Source: Nautilus pompilius
Taxonomy: Eukaryota; Mollusca; Cephalopoda; Nautilida; Nautilidae
Direction: 5' to 3'
Assembly (NCBI GenBank): GCA_018389105.1
Contig: JACATO010002143.1
Span: 415,001 to 479,000 of the forward strand
Length of the DNA stretch: 64,000 nucleotides
In this document: positions 50,679 to 60,669 of the stretch, piece by piece
Layout: each line of letters begins with the position of its first letter
Numbering within the stretch: the stretch's first letter is position 1
The notes under the pieces: model-generated
Database searches by the model: none
What the model was told of the DNA's origin: nothing
What the model saw: the letters and a program-made list of their open reading frames with translations, nothing else
Translations under genes and position numbers: made by a program

Positions 50679-50760
50679 TGTCAGGCTCCCTTCGCTCGAA
50701 CAGCTCGAGACCGACTGCACTAATGCAAGTTATGACGGAGCATTTATCTTGGGCGCCAAG
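50679..50760 (-). other. Inferred untranslated first exon of alpha-kinase-like gene 1
   Basis: On the minus strand a consensus donor (CCTGACA|GTAAGT at 50678/50679) follows a moderately GC-rich stretch. It would splice over the CT array to the acceptor at 49065-49066, 20 bp before the ATG. The upstream limit is arbitrary; no TATA box was identified. This mirrors the spliced 5' UTR of the paralogue. Confidence 0.35.
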
Positions 50761-51262
50761 GCGCAGCTTTTACCTCCAAAAAAATAACGGTCGCTAAAAC
50801 AGGAAGCAGAACTTTAAAACAAATTACTTCTTTCTGTTATCTCCCCCTCCCCCCTCCCTTTTTAAAATTTAAAAAAACACGTCCGGGTACCCGGACACCG
50901 GACAGGAGGAGGAGGAGGAGGAGAAGGGACCACGGCCGGCCGTCTCTAAGGACCCTACACCATATAGAGAGAGCCTGGCAACCACCACACGGCTGGATAT
51001 GGGGGGGGCAGGGGGCAGGGGGCAGCGGTGACAGCTGCCCTTCTGCACGGGTAATAACGGTAGAAGCGAGAGGAGCCCCTACGGTTAGATAAACAGGGGG
51101 TCACACTTACCGGCGCTGCGGCGAATCGTCTGACCAACATAGGAAACTTTGTTCTCTTAAAAACTAGAAGTGGGGAATTTCCAAACCCCCCCCCCCACCC
51201 CGACACACACAGAGTGTATCGGGCGGTCTCGCGGTGATGGGAATAAACAAAGGGGATTGGGA

Positions 51263-51360
51263 GGGGATTCCCCCTCGGCTGGGTATTAAAACATCTCCTG
51301 AGTACAACAAAGGGGATTCCCCCTCGGCTGGGTATTAAAACATCTCCTGAGTACAACAAA
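51263..51360. repeat. 49-bp tandem duplication
   Basis: Two identical head-to-tail copies of the unit starting GGGGATTCCCCCTCGG and ending GTACAACAAA. Confidence 0.95.
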
Positions 51361-51679
51361 GGGGAGTCCGGGTGACGGCCGGTACGATGCTAGTCCCTCT
51401 CTTGCTTCGATTTATCGCCGGTGATCCGGGGAGAGTGAGTGCGATCGATTACCTAATCGATCGGAAAATCTTCATTCGGGTAGACAACTGCCTACAGTGA
51501 TTCGGAGGGGGGGACGGACCCCCGGGGGGGGTGAGAGTTGGGCGTGGCCAACGTACCCGCCAGTTCTTTCGGGTAGGAGGAGAGGGGTTCGTCCCCACCC
51601 CAGCGGCACGTGGACGCTCGCCCTCCATCGAACCAGGGTGGACATAATTCGATTATAAACTATTATTTGTATCATGTTA

Positions 51680-51680
<1 letters not shown>

Positions 51681-51723
<43 letters not shown>
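51681..51723. repeat. (ATT)n microsatellite
   Basis: Uninterrupted ATT run. Confidence 0.95.
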
Positions 51724-51724
<1 letters not shown>

Positions 51725-52719
51725 GAAAAACAACAACTGAGGGAGGGTCGTGTTTGCCCATTGCACGGAAAACTGCTATTAAAAAGGTTAATTAAACTGC
51801 AGGGGAAAATTTTAAACATAAAAATTAACCAGAAATTTAAATAGTTAAAGGGCGGAGGAAGACCCTTACGATTCTTCTCTATTTTTGTGGTGGGTCTGAT
51901 TCCCCCACCCCATCCCCTGTCCTTACCTTGCTTCCATGGGCCCTTCGGGGATACGGAGATGACCGGGCATCATATGGAAAACTGGGGGGTGGCGCAGATC
52001 CGATGTCAGTGCCGCTTGCTGCCCCTAAGTAAAGGAGCCGATCCGTCCCTTCGCGGACACAGCGAACGGCCGGCTAGAAAGTTAATGGCCGGTCCCCCAG
52101 CTCCCGGCAGCCTGGGGCTCGTCCGTTAATCCACCTCCCCCCCCCCCCGCGGCGGACGGCGATGGCTGTTGGTTCTAACCGGACTGGCGACCTTCTCTGT
52201 ACCGGTGACAAGTCCCCCCCCCCACACACATCCACCCCCTCGCTCGGTGTATACATTAAAATGTCGAAGGTTTAATATCCGATCAGGATTCGCAGGCTCC
52301 TTTACGGGGATTCTCGATGGTAGACACCTTCGGTCTTCCTGTGCGGGGCCCGGACAGGAACAACAACAACAACAACCTCCGGAAGGGGCGGGTGAGGGCA
52401 ACGGACCCGAATGGCGCCCGCAGCCGGCCGGCTACCTTCGGAATCCAGAAGTCGCTCAGTCCGTCTGAATGCAATGAACGGTCCCCGTCTTCACGGCTAC
52501 CGTTCGCCTGAGATGACGTCGGTGGACTGCTGCCCTCGGGGGCCCAGGTGGTCGCTCACGGCGGCGAAAGCGTAACTAGGGGGCCCTCTGATGGTTATCG
52601 AATGACAACTGATACCCACAGCTCCATCGAAACCCCTGCCTGTTCCAATTCCATCTCCAGATGGTAGGGAGACCCCATACTCTTCTTTAATGGCACAAAG
52701 ACTTTTCTTAGAATAAAAC

Positions 52720-52736
52720 TATTATTATTATTATTA

Positions 52737-52771
<35 letters not shown>

Positions 52772-52778
52772 TATTATT

Positions 52779-52810
<32 letters not shown>

Positions 52811-52834
52811 TATTATTATTATTATTATTATTAT
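52720..52834. repeat. (ATT)n/(ATC)n compound microsatellite
   Basis: ATT repeats with two TATATT slips, then about ten ATC units, then ATT again. Confidence 0.95.
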
Positions 52835-53040
52835 CTTGATCGTAAAAACGTCAGCACTTGGCCGTATCCCAGAGTTAAAGTTCCATGGAAGTACATATCG
52901 CCACCTGGTTTGGGGAGGGTGGTGATGGAGAAGGGAGTAAAAGTTCCGCCTAGCTGTATCCCTGATCAGAGGACCCCCTTATTGTCCCTTCGTAATGATG
53001 AGCGGTTTTCAAATCCTCTTGTTCCTTTTCTTCTTTCCAT

Positions 53041-53119
53041 TTTAAACCAAATGGTACAGCAGTGGTTTGGTTGACTCAGTCAGCGGAACAGGTACCCGTT
53101 TTCTAATCTCCCTCTTGGA
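53041..53119. repeat. Interspersed repeat, copy A (hairpin AACCAAA/TTTGGTT)
   Basis: About 78 bp, starting TTTAAACCAAATGGTACAGC, containing GGTTTGGTTGACTCAGTCAG and ending CTCCCTCTTGG. It matches 56728-56807 over its whole length. It contains a 7-bp stem (AACCAAA/TTTGGTT). Confidence 0.8.
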
Positions 53120-53366
53120 TATTCATCCTCCCAGCGTTTGATTAATAATTTCCTAATTATTTAGCTCGGTCTTAACTAATATTATCTCTGTTTTATATCA
53201 GCCGCCTTTATTTTTGTAATTTAAGTTTCTTTTTTCTTTTTTTTTTTAAATCTGTTTTCCTTTTTCTTACCTTAAATAAAAATTCATAATGTTGTCGACT
53301 GTTTTTTATTCCTGCTCCGGATACGATTAACTCTTTCACTTCTTCTAGAAAGCGGGGTGGTCACAA

Positions 53367-53532
53367 ATTTACTGTTACAGAGACAAGGTCCCTTTAACCC
53401 TAATCCTTCCAGTTTAATCCAGTATTAGATTTGTTGCTAATATTACGAGATTTACTGTTACAGAGACAAGGTCCCTTTAACCCTAATCCTTCCAGTTTAA
53501 TCCAGTATTAGATTTGTTGCTAATATTACGAG
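53367..53532. repeat. 83-bp tandem duplication
   Basis: Two copies of a unit from ATTTACTGTTACAGAGACAA to GCTAATATTACGAG, nearly or fully identical. Confidence 0.95.
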
Positions 53533-53940
53533 CCTCGAATTATCAAAGACGTACAGCAAACCGATTATTAACTCGTATCGATATTTCGGAGAGTGTAACT
53601 CTTGAGTTGTGGAGCTCTCCTGAAGTAAGAGGCGGGGGGGGAAGTGGTGGTGAAAGCACAGCTATTGCGCATGCAATGCTGTTTGTGTTTTTGTTGACAG
53701 GAGAGCTATGCCGTCAGCCATGATAAATGAAAATGGACCTTGAAATTTATTTTCTGGTGAAAAGTCAAAAGGAGAACCGAGTTTCGATGTTTTGGAGGCA
53801 GAAGTAATGGCCGTTTACGTGGAATAAAACGATTTTATTATGGTCTCTATATAGAAACTATATTGTTTACAGTAGTATAGAGGAAACAGTTTCTCGTCGG
53901 AATGTCACCCGAACACAGCCCCTATTATCTCTGCGCTTGC

Positions 53941-53946
53941 TTTATT
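53941..53946 (-). terminator. Polyadenylation signal of alpha-kinase-like gene 2
   Basis: TTTATT on the plus strand, i.e. AATAAA on the minus strand, 62 bp after the stop codon. Confidence 0.55.
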
Positions 53947-54007
53947 TTTAACCCTTTCGTTACGCTTGCAACCGATGGCGGAGACGGCCCATTTGCAATC
54001 GATCGTG

Positions 54008-54844
54008 TTATCCAGCCACAGTCAGGTATTCCTTCAGTTTCGTGCTGTCCGACAATAACAGAGCCGCCATTTCCGGCTTGTGAGGGAAGAGGACGGGGTG
54101 TTCGCAATCCCGACCGTTCTGTAAGAAGAGGTCCGCCATGTTCTTGTAGATGTTCGCCGTGTGGCTCCTGCTCTTCCCCTCGCCCAGCGAGCATCCCAGG
54201 GCAACGCAGTTGTGGTCGCAGGAGTGGCTCCGCAGGAAGGCGTCGATTTCTCGCTGGCCCCTGCCGCAAGTGCCGCGCTTCCGGTCAGCGAAGTGAACGT
54301 CGTGCGTTGTCACGTAGTGCCTGCCCGCTGCCACTACCCCGCCGAATCCCGTGATGAGCATGGTCTCGTCGCTCCAGCAGTAGCTGAAGTGGGACAGAGC
54401 CTGGAGCAGCTTCAGGATGTCCCTTGGCACAGTCGCTTCGTCAAAGCTCAGATGTCCGCCTGGGACGTAAGGTTCCACCACCGCGTGCTCGCGACGGAGT
54501 TTCCTCTTACCCCGGAATAACCGTATCTTGTTCCAGAATGAAATCTCATCGATCTCCGCCAGATATGGTTCGATCACTTCCAGCCGGTCTGTCAGCTCCA
54601 ATCTTTGGACATTTTTAGACAGCAGCGTCGCGCGTTCTACGTATCCGTCCCAGTACAACGCACTTTCACCTGACTTTTCTTTTTTGATCTTCACCGCGCA
54701 GTAGTCCCCTGCTTTCGGCCCCTTTCCGTTCAATCTCCCCCGATACACTAAATGGGATTCAGTTTCCAGAAATGGCGCATACTCGAAGTTTGCGTAGTAT
54801 CTGTGACCGTCGTTATGGCGAATGGCGAACGTCGTGTTGTCCAT
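54008..54844 (-). CDS. Alpha-kinase-like protein 2, predicted pseudokinase (278 aa)
   Basis: The protein starts MDNTTFAIRHNDGHRYYANF, matching the paralogue's LDNTTFSCHWADN start, which supports this ATG. An in-frame extension upstream is excluded by the acceptor TTTGATTTCAG|GTGAAATG. Motifs: GDYCAVKIKK (ATP Lys52 kept), AVVEPYVPGG (Glu124 kept), LLQALSHFSY (zinc His152), LITGFGGVV where active alpha-kinases have DLQG (Asp to Gly166, Gln to Gly168), and FLRSHSCDHNC (zinc His207, Cys209, Cys213). So it could bind nucleotide but probably cannot catalyse transfer. A 65-residue C-terminal extension (214-278) without known domain follows the zinc module and is absent from the paralogue. The coding region is clearly more GC-rich than that of the paralogue. 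Confidence 0.84.
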   Translation of the reverse strand: MDNTTFAIRHNDGHRYYANFEYAPFLETESHLVYRGRLNGKGPKAGDYCAVKIKKEKSGESALYWDGYVERATLLSKNVQRLELTDRLEVIEPYLAEIDEISFWNKIRLFRGKRKLRREHAVVEPYVPGGHLSFDEATVPRDILKLLQALSHFSYCWSDETMLITGFGGVVAAGRHYVTTHDVHFADRKRGTCGRGQREIDAFLRSHSCDHNCVALGCSLGEGKSRSHTANIYKNMADLFLQNGRDCEHPVLFPHKPEMAALLLSDSTKLKEYLTVAG

Positions 54845-55308
54845 TTCACCTGAAATCAAACAAAAGGAAAGATGAAGCTTAATTCTGTTACGGGATTTGT
54901 CGGCGATCGGCCGGGTTTTTGTTACCTGTGCTTAATAAACCCCTTTTCCCTTGAATACTGCGAGCGAGCGTTCATCCATCGCACAGGGGCATTTATGACA
55001 CAAGATTCTCTTGACAAAACAAGTATGCCTCCTCGTTATCATCAGCCTCCCAGCTATACACCGTGGGGTGTCTGTGCCACGTGCGGCGTAGCCGAGATCT
55101 GGAGGAGGCAAATACATTTTCGGAAAGGATCTGAAGTAATCTGAGTGGTGGCACGGACGACGACGATACCACCTACCTAAAAACAACGAATATACTGACA
55201 ATCCAGCACCATTAAGCCACACATATACTGTATTAGCTCGAGCGTTAACGATATCGTCTACTTTTCCTTTTCCTTTGTACAACGTAACCAGGTTAGATTT
55301 GTACTCAC

Positions 55309-55385
55309 TTCCTCACTCCGCTACGGCTCCCGTCCAACTCGACAACTGCTGGTGCATTTCCCCTGACCCGCACAGACAGAGGAAA
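55309..55385 (-). other. Inferred untranslated first exon of alpha-kinase-like gene 2
   Basis: On the minus strand GGAGTGAGGAA|GTGAGTA is a consensus donor at 55308/55309. It would splice to the acceptor at 54850-54851, five bases before the ATG, giving an intron of about 460 bp. The 5' limit is a guess; no core promoter motif was identified. Confidence 0.35.
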
Positions 55386-56727
55386 AAAACCGAAACAGAA
55401 ATACTCGCGGGATTCTCCAAATATTTCACATTCGCTATTTAATCTCTTCCAGGTAGATTTCTCAGAAGGAAGTGACTTCTCCTGCAGATTGTTAGGAAAG
55501 TTATTGTCATTCTAGTGAATGCGGTGGGTTGGGAAGCTATCCGTTAAAAAAAAAATGTTTTTAAAAAAAAAAGAGACGTACGTCAGACCAAGAAGGAAGC
55601 ATCGTCTCTACGGTCGCTGCTCGCTCCATCAGATCAGGCAAACGGTGGACGTGATATATAAACACGATCTTTTCTAACCATTAAAGATGAAGGGGTCGCC
55701 TGACAGACCGCCCGTCCTGTGAGATGTTCTTGTTTGGAGAGGGGGAATTAACAGAGGGTGGAGCCTTCGTTGGTTACCACAATGGGGTTCTCAATCACAT
55801 CCACGTGTCGGAGATTTGCTGTAATTTTATAAAGAAATGTATTATTCCGGATACAATTAACAAATGGTCAATCGTAAATAATAATAATAATAATAATAAT
55901 ACAGAAAGAAAGACTGCACCGACACCGGTAAAACAGAGAGGTATCTTCTAACAAGCAAAATACAGGTGAATTCTTTTACAATTCGCACAAATAAATTGAA
56001 GACATTAAGTGCTGGAAGTTAAAAATCCGACTTGGTGAATGCGAGCGCAGCTGACTGAAATAAAGCACCACTGGAGATCGGTGTTGACGAACGACACGTT
56101 CGCGTGGCATTTACTTCCCATCAGATTTAATGTGATGTAAATACCGTGTAAATTTGCTCGTCTCCTTCTTTGTGGTGGTCATTAAGGGTGATGTTAATCT
56201 GCCGTTTCGACCCCTGCATTCCTTTCACATTCAGACTTTAATGTTGTTTTTTTTTTTCTTTATTCAAGAGTAACGAGAGTTTTTGGCATTCTCGCCGCCA
56301 GATTCCCTTTACCCGCCTATCGCGAGACACCTTCTCACCTCCCTGACACGATCGAAAGCCTGCGTCAGGACCGGGTATCCGGTCACGTGGTCGCCCGGAG
56401 TTTCGAAGGAGCTGAACCGTGAAGCAAAGAGGCTTGAGAGTTTGCCAACGAACCTTCAGCCGCCTTCGATCGGCGGCTTCCGCTGGGGTTCTGGCCTCCA
56501 AACTAGCTACTCTTTGAAGGAACGCTCAACCGATTCTGCTGTCGTATTTAGGCTATCGTTCAAAATGTTGCCAGCTTTCCGCACGGATTCAGATGGGGAA
56601 GACATCGGCGGTTCGGCGTCATCCTCGACCGCTTCCTATGGAGGAATCCAGCTTCTCTTCGTCGACCGATACGTGAGTGGCAGGAGCGTCCATCGGGCTG
56701 GCCACAGGGATGAAGGTCTGCCAGCCT
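55386..56727. other. Spacer with an unrecognised open frame
   Basis: The stretch contains an ATT-type run (AATAATAAT, 55877-55900) and an open plus-strand frame 56283-56747 of 154 codons ending inside a repeat copy. A GTGAGT donor word at 56672 lies in that frame (RTDSDGEDIGGSASSSTASY upstream of it), but no domain is recognisable and I do not call a gene. Confidence 0.35.
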
Positions 56728-56807
56728 TTTTAAACCAAATGGTATAGCAGTGGTTTGGTTGACTCAGTCAGTAGAACAGGACCCGTTTTTCAATCTCTCT
56801 CTCTTGG
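56728..56807. repeat. Interspersed repeat, copy B
   Basis: Second copy of the repeat at 53041-53119 (TTTTAAACCAAATGGTATAG ... CTCTCTCTTGG). It stops exactly where the hAT terminal repeat begins. Confidence 0.8.
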
Positions 56808-56808
56808 G

Positions 56809-58278
56809 CAGGGGTCGGCAGCCCGAAAGATTAGAAGAGCCATTGTTAAATTTCCGCCAGGAACCAAGTATTTTGAGATCCTCGATTTAATAACAAAAAA
56901 CAATGTTTACTGATGCCAACAAACAATTCGCCTATAGGCATCCTAATAATGTATGCTGTATCTTAATGACACCATCCTCCATTGCATTATGCTCTCTCTC
57001 TCTCTCTCCATCTCTCTCTGCCTGTTTCTCTCTCTCTCCATCTCTCTCTGCCTGTTTCTCTCTCTCTCCCCCTCTCTCTCTGCCTGTCTCTCTCTCTCTT
57101 CCCCTCTCTCTCTCTCTCACTCCATCTCTCTCTCTGTCTGTTCTCTCTCTCTCTCTCCTGACGTCATCAGTCACTCAAATACACCTGTAAATATGCCAAA
57201 ATACGAATAATTATGTTTCATTTCTAAACAACTATTTTTGTGAACATGAATTTACATCAGCGAAACCTTTCTCTCTTTTTTTTTGAATTTATAACTAACA
57301 TGTTCGATACAATTATTTTCAAAAACACTAAGGTTTACCAAAACTCCTTTGTTTGCGGCGCCTCTTATACTTGCTACCGCAACAGTCGCGGCAGAGTCCA
57401 AACGGCTGTGTATTGATTTGAGAAAATCAACAATCGCCGTAAAAATATCCACTCCCTGTGTTCGGCTTTTGAGCGGAAATAATTCGAGAGGCTTCTCTTG
57501 GGTGCACTCTGAATCCACGTACCTGCGAAGGAAGGCAACACCAGTGCTACGTCATCTACATCGCCCAATTCGTCACACGTGATTGTGTAGCCCGGAGCTG
57601 AGTTTACGTCCCTCATCTGCTGACGGCTGATGCCTGTGGCCATTTTCACTGATCGGTCCATTGCTTTCCTTGCAGACAACGGCCACATCTTTGACTTTCT
57701 GAACGATTTCGCTTTTGTATTTGAAATTCGCAAGCAATTTGCTCTGCTACTTTGATGCCACTCGGCCTTTTCATCCATTTTAAGAAGGTGTTCCCTGTCC
57801 CCCTCTTCCTTACATCCCCAGTTGGGTACTTTTCAGGAAATGAAGCAAACTAAATCATAACTGGAACCCAGCCGATTCGCTCCGTTCATTTCTGTCTTTC
57901 ATCCTCCATTTTCCTCTTCTTTTTTCCCGAAGTCATCTGACCCTTCATATAATTTCAATTTAACTCTGAACCTAATTATCGCCGCTAATCTTCGTCGCTC
58001 GGGCGATGGAGCAGCTTCGTCTCCAAAAACGAACACTGCAAGAATCGTGTGATGCAGCGAGCGGAAGTAGAGGCGCTGGTGCGGAATGTGAAACCGGAAG
58101 AGATTGTGGAAAGATTTTAAAGCGTTCTCATCTCTTCGATTGAAGGGGAGAGAACTCCTTAACCCCCCTCCCACCCAGAAAAGCCCATCTTCGTTCTGCA
58201 TCTGAATGCTGGCTGTTATATATATATTTTTTTAGATCGCCACGGAGCAGTCAAAGAGTCGCAGGCTGCCGACCCTTG
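56809..58278 (-). mobile_element. Second hAT element relic (ZBED/GTF2IRD2-like transposase)
   Basis: The ends CAGGGGTCGGCAGCCCGAAA (left) and CAAGGGTCGGCAGCCTGC (right, reverse complement) are terminal inverted repeats of the type common in hAT elements. On the minus strand, between about 57780 and 57270, transposase pieces appear in shifting frames: FRKSKMWPLSARKAMDRSVK, TCDELGDVDDVA (matching the family's DEStDvsdtAQL block) and then RRYVDSECTQEKPLELFPL with GVDIFTAIVDFL. It also contains a CT microsatellite (56992-57160). Target-site duplications were not convincing. Dead copy. Confidence 0.78.
56992..57160. repeat. (CT)n-rich repeat
   Basis: CTCTCT blocks with CCATCTCTCTCTGCCTGTTT phrases, inside the second hAT element. 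Confidence 0.9.
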
Positions 58279-59100
58279 CCTTATATAAAATTCCATGCTG
58301 TATTTAACCGTTTTTCTACTTCGGAAACCTACCGTCTACTACGGCAAATACGAGAGCCTTAAACCTAACTAATAATATCCGACCGGCCATGTCACGCAGC
58401 AACTCGACTCGACCCCCGCACCGCTCCGTTGACCTTCTCAACAGCATCCGACGTAGACGAGGCCAGGTAGGATCTGAGTTGATCTGAGCGCCGACACGGA
58501 ATTACTCTACGAACTAAGGATCTTCGGAGTAGAACAAACAGAAACTTGCATTCGGAATAAACATGGCCATCTATGCAAAGCGGGAATAACTCTCAAGGTA
58601 AAGGTATTTTTTCGAGGACTAATCTGTGGAGCAGATCGAGATTCTACCTGACACGGGCGGGATGTTAGCTGACGAAGCTCGTTGGGATGTTTCAGCGCCA
58701 GTTTTCGTTAGCGGGGCCTGAAATCGTAACTTATCGTCACCGGGCGCTCTCTGGGGGGGGGGGTGTGTGGCTGTCATAGAATAATCTTTGCTTTCTTCAA
58801 CTTATCGTTTTTCACTAGCGAAATAAAAGTTTTGCCTCACGTGACGCAAAACTGATGTGGGAATTTCCTACCGATCCGCAAACGTCATCGCCAAGAATTT
58901 GTCCGATTTTGCATAGTTCTCCAGTTCTGACGGTTGGAAAACCGAGGAAAGAAAACATTCGCATACTACGCAACTCATCTCCGCTCACATTTCAGATTCT
59001 TAGGGGGTCGCACTCATCTCGTAGTAAATTGTGTACTTCTCTGGCTTCATCAGTAGCAGCAGCATGTGTTCTAGAATGGTCCGGACACAGAGATTACGTA
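58279..59100. other. Spacer, nothing recognised
   Basis: Moderately GC-rich sequence with no exon, RNA or repeat family that I can name. Confidence 0.5.
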
Positions 59101-59329
59101 AGTAGAGAGAGAGATGACGACAGTACAGAGATTACGTAAGTAGAGAGAGAAGGGAAGAGAGATGGAGGGAAAGAGAGAGAGAGATGAAGTCAATACAGAG
59201 AGAGAGATGACGAGAGTATAGAGAGATGGAGAGAGATGACGTCAGTACAGAGAGAGAGAGAGAGATGAAGTCAATACAGAGAGAGAGATGACGAGAGTAT
59301 AGAGAGAGATGGAGAGATGACGTCAGTAG

Positions 59330-59361
<32 letters not shown>

Positions 59362-59586
59362 TGGAGGGAAAGAGAGAGAGATGAGTCAGTACAGAGAGAG
59401 AGAGAGAGAGATGAAGTCAATACAGAGAGAGAGGTGACGAGAGTATAGAGAGATGGAGAGAGATGACGTCAGTACAGAGAGAGAGAGAGAAGGGAAGAGA
59501 GATGGAGGGAAAGAGAGAGAGAGAGAGAGATGGAGAGAAAAAGAGATGAAGTCAATACAGAGAGAGAGATGGAGGGAAAGAGAGAT
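59101..59586. repeat. GA-rich array with embedded TGACGTCA units
   Basis: Repeats of GAGAGAGATGACGTCAGTAC-type units and their variants (GATGAAGTCAATACAGAG, GATGACGAGAGTATAG). The exact palindrome TGACGTCA occurs at 59237-59244, 59318-59325 and 59464-59471. Confidence 0.93.
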
Positions 59587-60141
59587 TATTTAATGATTAC
59601 ACAAACTCGTTAGAATTTTAAAAAAATTTTCATTTCACTTTTTAAAAAAAAGTATTTTGATTAGGTTAATCACTCCCCACAAAAGAACCAATAACAACAG
59701 TTTAAAGCTAATTATGGGGTCTATTTTGGTTTTAAAAAACTGATATCTGAGCATTAAAAGGCTTTAGGATCTCGTGCTTTTGTTGTCATATGAGCGAGAT
59801 ATAATTAACCTTATTATGGGTGAAAAAAAGCGTTGGGTTTTTCCAGATCAGCATTAAGTAACTTTGTATTTTTTTTTTATTTGAATATGAAAGGAAAAAA
59901 AATTCCCAACTTATCTAGTTATCAACTTAACGTTCGCCGCATGGAATTTCCCAGAACAGACTGGAGATGTGTTGTACTTTTGTTTAATTGACCTACAAAT
60001 GTTTTAAAAGACTACCCCAGATTACATATGTGAATATGTTCGCTTTGTTTTCCCACAGAAATTAAATGCATGCTTCTCTACAGACATGATGAACCATTCT
60101 TTTAAAAAAAAAAAAAAACTAGTAAAAAAACTGAAACTAGG

Positions 60142-60160
60142 ATTATTATTATTATTATTA

Positions 60161-60190
<30 letters not shown>
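60142..60190. repeat. (ATT)n microsatellite
   Basis: ATT run with one slip. Confidence 0.95.
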
Positions 60191-60191
<1 letters not shown>

Positions 60192-60307
60192 TAATTGATT
60201 TGGAGCGTGTGCTATTAAATTTCGATCTGAATTTTCTCCCCATAGTCAGTAGAGGTTGCATGCACACGTTTTGGAAAACAGCTGCTGAGAGAGACGGCAC
60301 AAGACTG

Positions 60308-60669
60308 CTGGACTGCTGTGGTTGTTATCCCGGTCGTGATCTGCTGGACTGGTGTGGTTGTTATCCCGGTCGTGATCTGCTTGGACTGGTGTGGTTGTTA
60401 TCCCGGTCGTGATCTGCTGGACTGGTGTGGTTGTTATCCCGGTCGTGATCTGCTTGGACTGGTGTGGTTGTTATCCCGGTCGTGATCTGCTTGGACTGGT
60501 GTGGTTGTTATCCCGGTCGTGATCTGCTTGGACTGGTGTGGTTGTTATCCCGGTCGTGATCTGCTTGAACTGGTGTGGTTGTTATCCCGGTCGTGATCTG
60601 CTGGACTGGTGTGGTTGTTATCCGGTCGTGATCTGCTTGGACTGGTGTGGTTGTTATCCCGGTCGTGTC
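60308..60669. repeat. 36/37-bp minisatellite, about 10 copies
   Basis: Ten tandem copies of a unit beginning CT(T)GGACTGGTGTGGTTG and ending TATCCCGGTCGTGATCTG. Copies are 36 or 37 bp depending on one T; one copy lacks a C in CCCGG (35 bp) and the last is truncated at GTCGTG. The open frames it creates are artefacts. Confidence 0.96.

Larger units (their letters stand above)
50880..52660. other. GC-rich, CpG-containing stretch without a recognised gene
   Basis: Base composition rises sharply compared with the flanks, with many CpG, poly-C and poly-G runs. Short open frames on both strands (for example 52126-52474) show no domain I know. It also holds a 49-bp tandem duplication and an ATT run. 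It may be promoter-proximal sequence or an unrecognised repeat. Confidence 0.4.

Noticed and set aside
50046-50720. 224-codon Arg/Glu/Gly-rich frame and complementary Ser/Leu/Pro frame
   Set aside because: Pure product of the CT/CCCACCC array, with no non-repeat protein character.
53902-54520. Plus-strand frames opposite alpha-kinase-like gene 2
   Set aside because: Antisense shadows of a GC-rich coding exon; the minus strand carries the recognisable motifs.
56283-56747. 154-codon plus-strand frame with an internal GTGAGT donor
   Set aside because: Unrecognised sequence whose end lies in a dispersed repeat; not enough to call a gene, though RNA evidence could change that.
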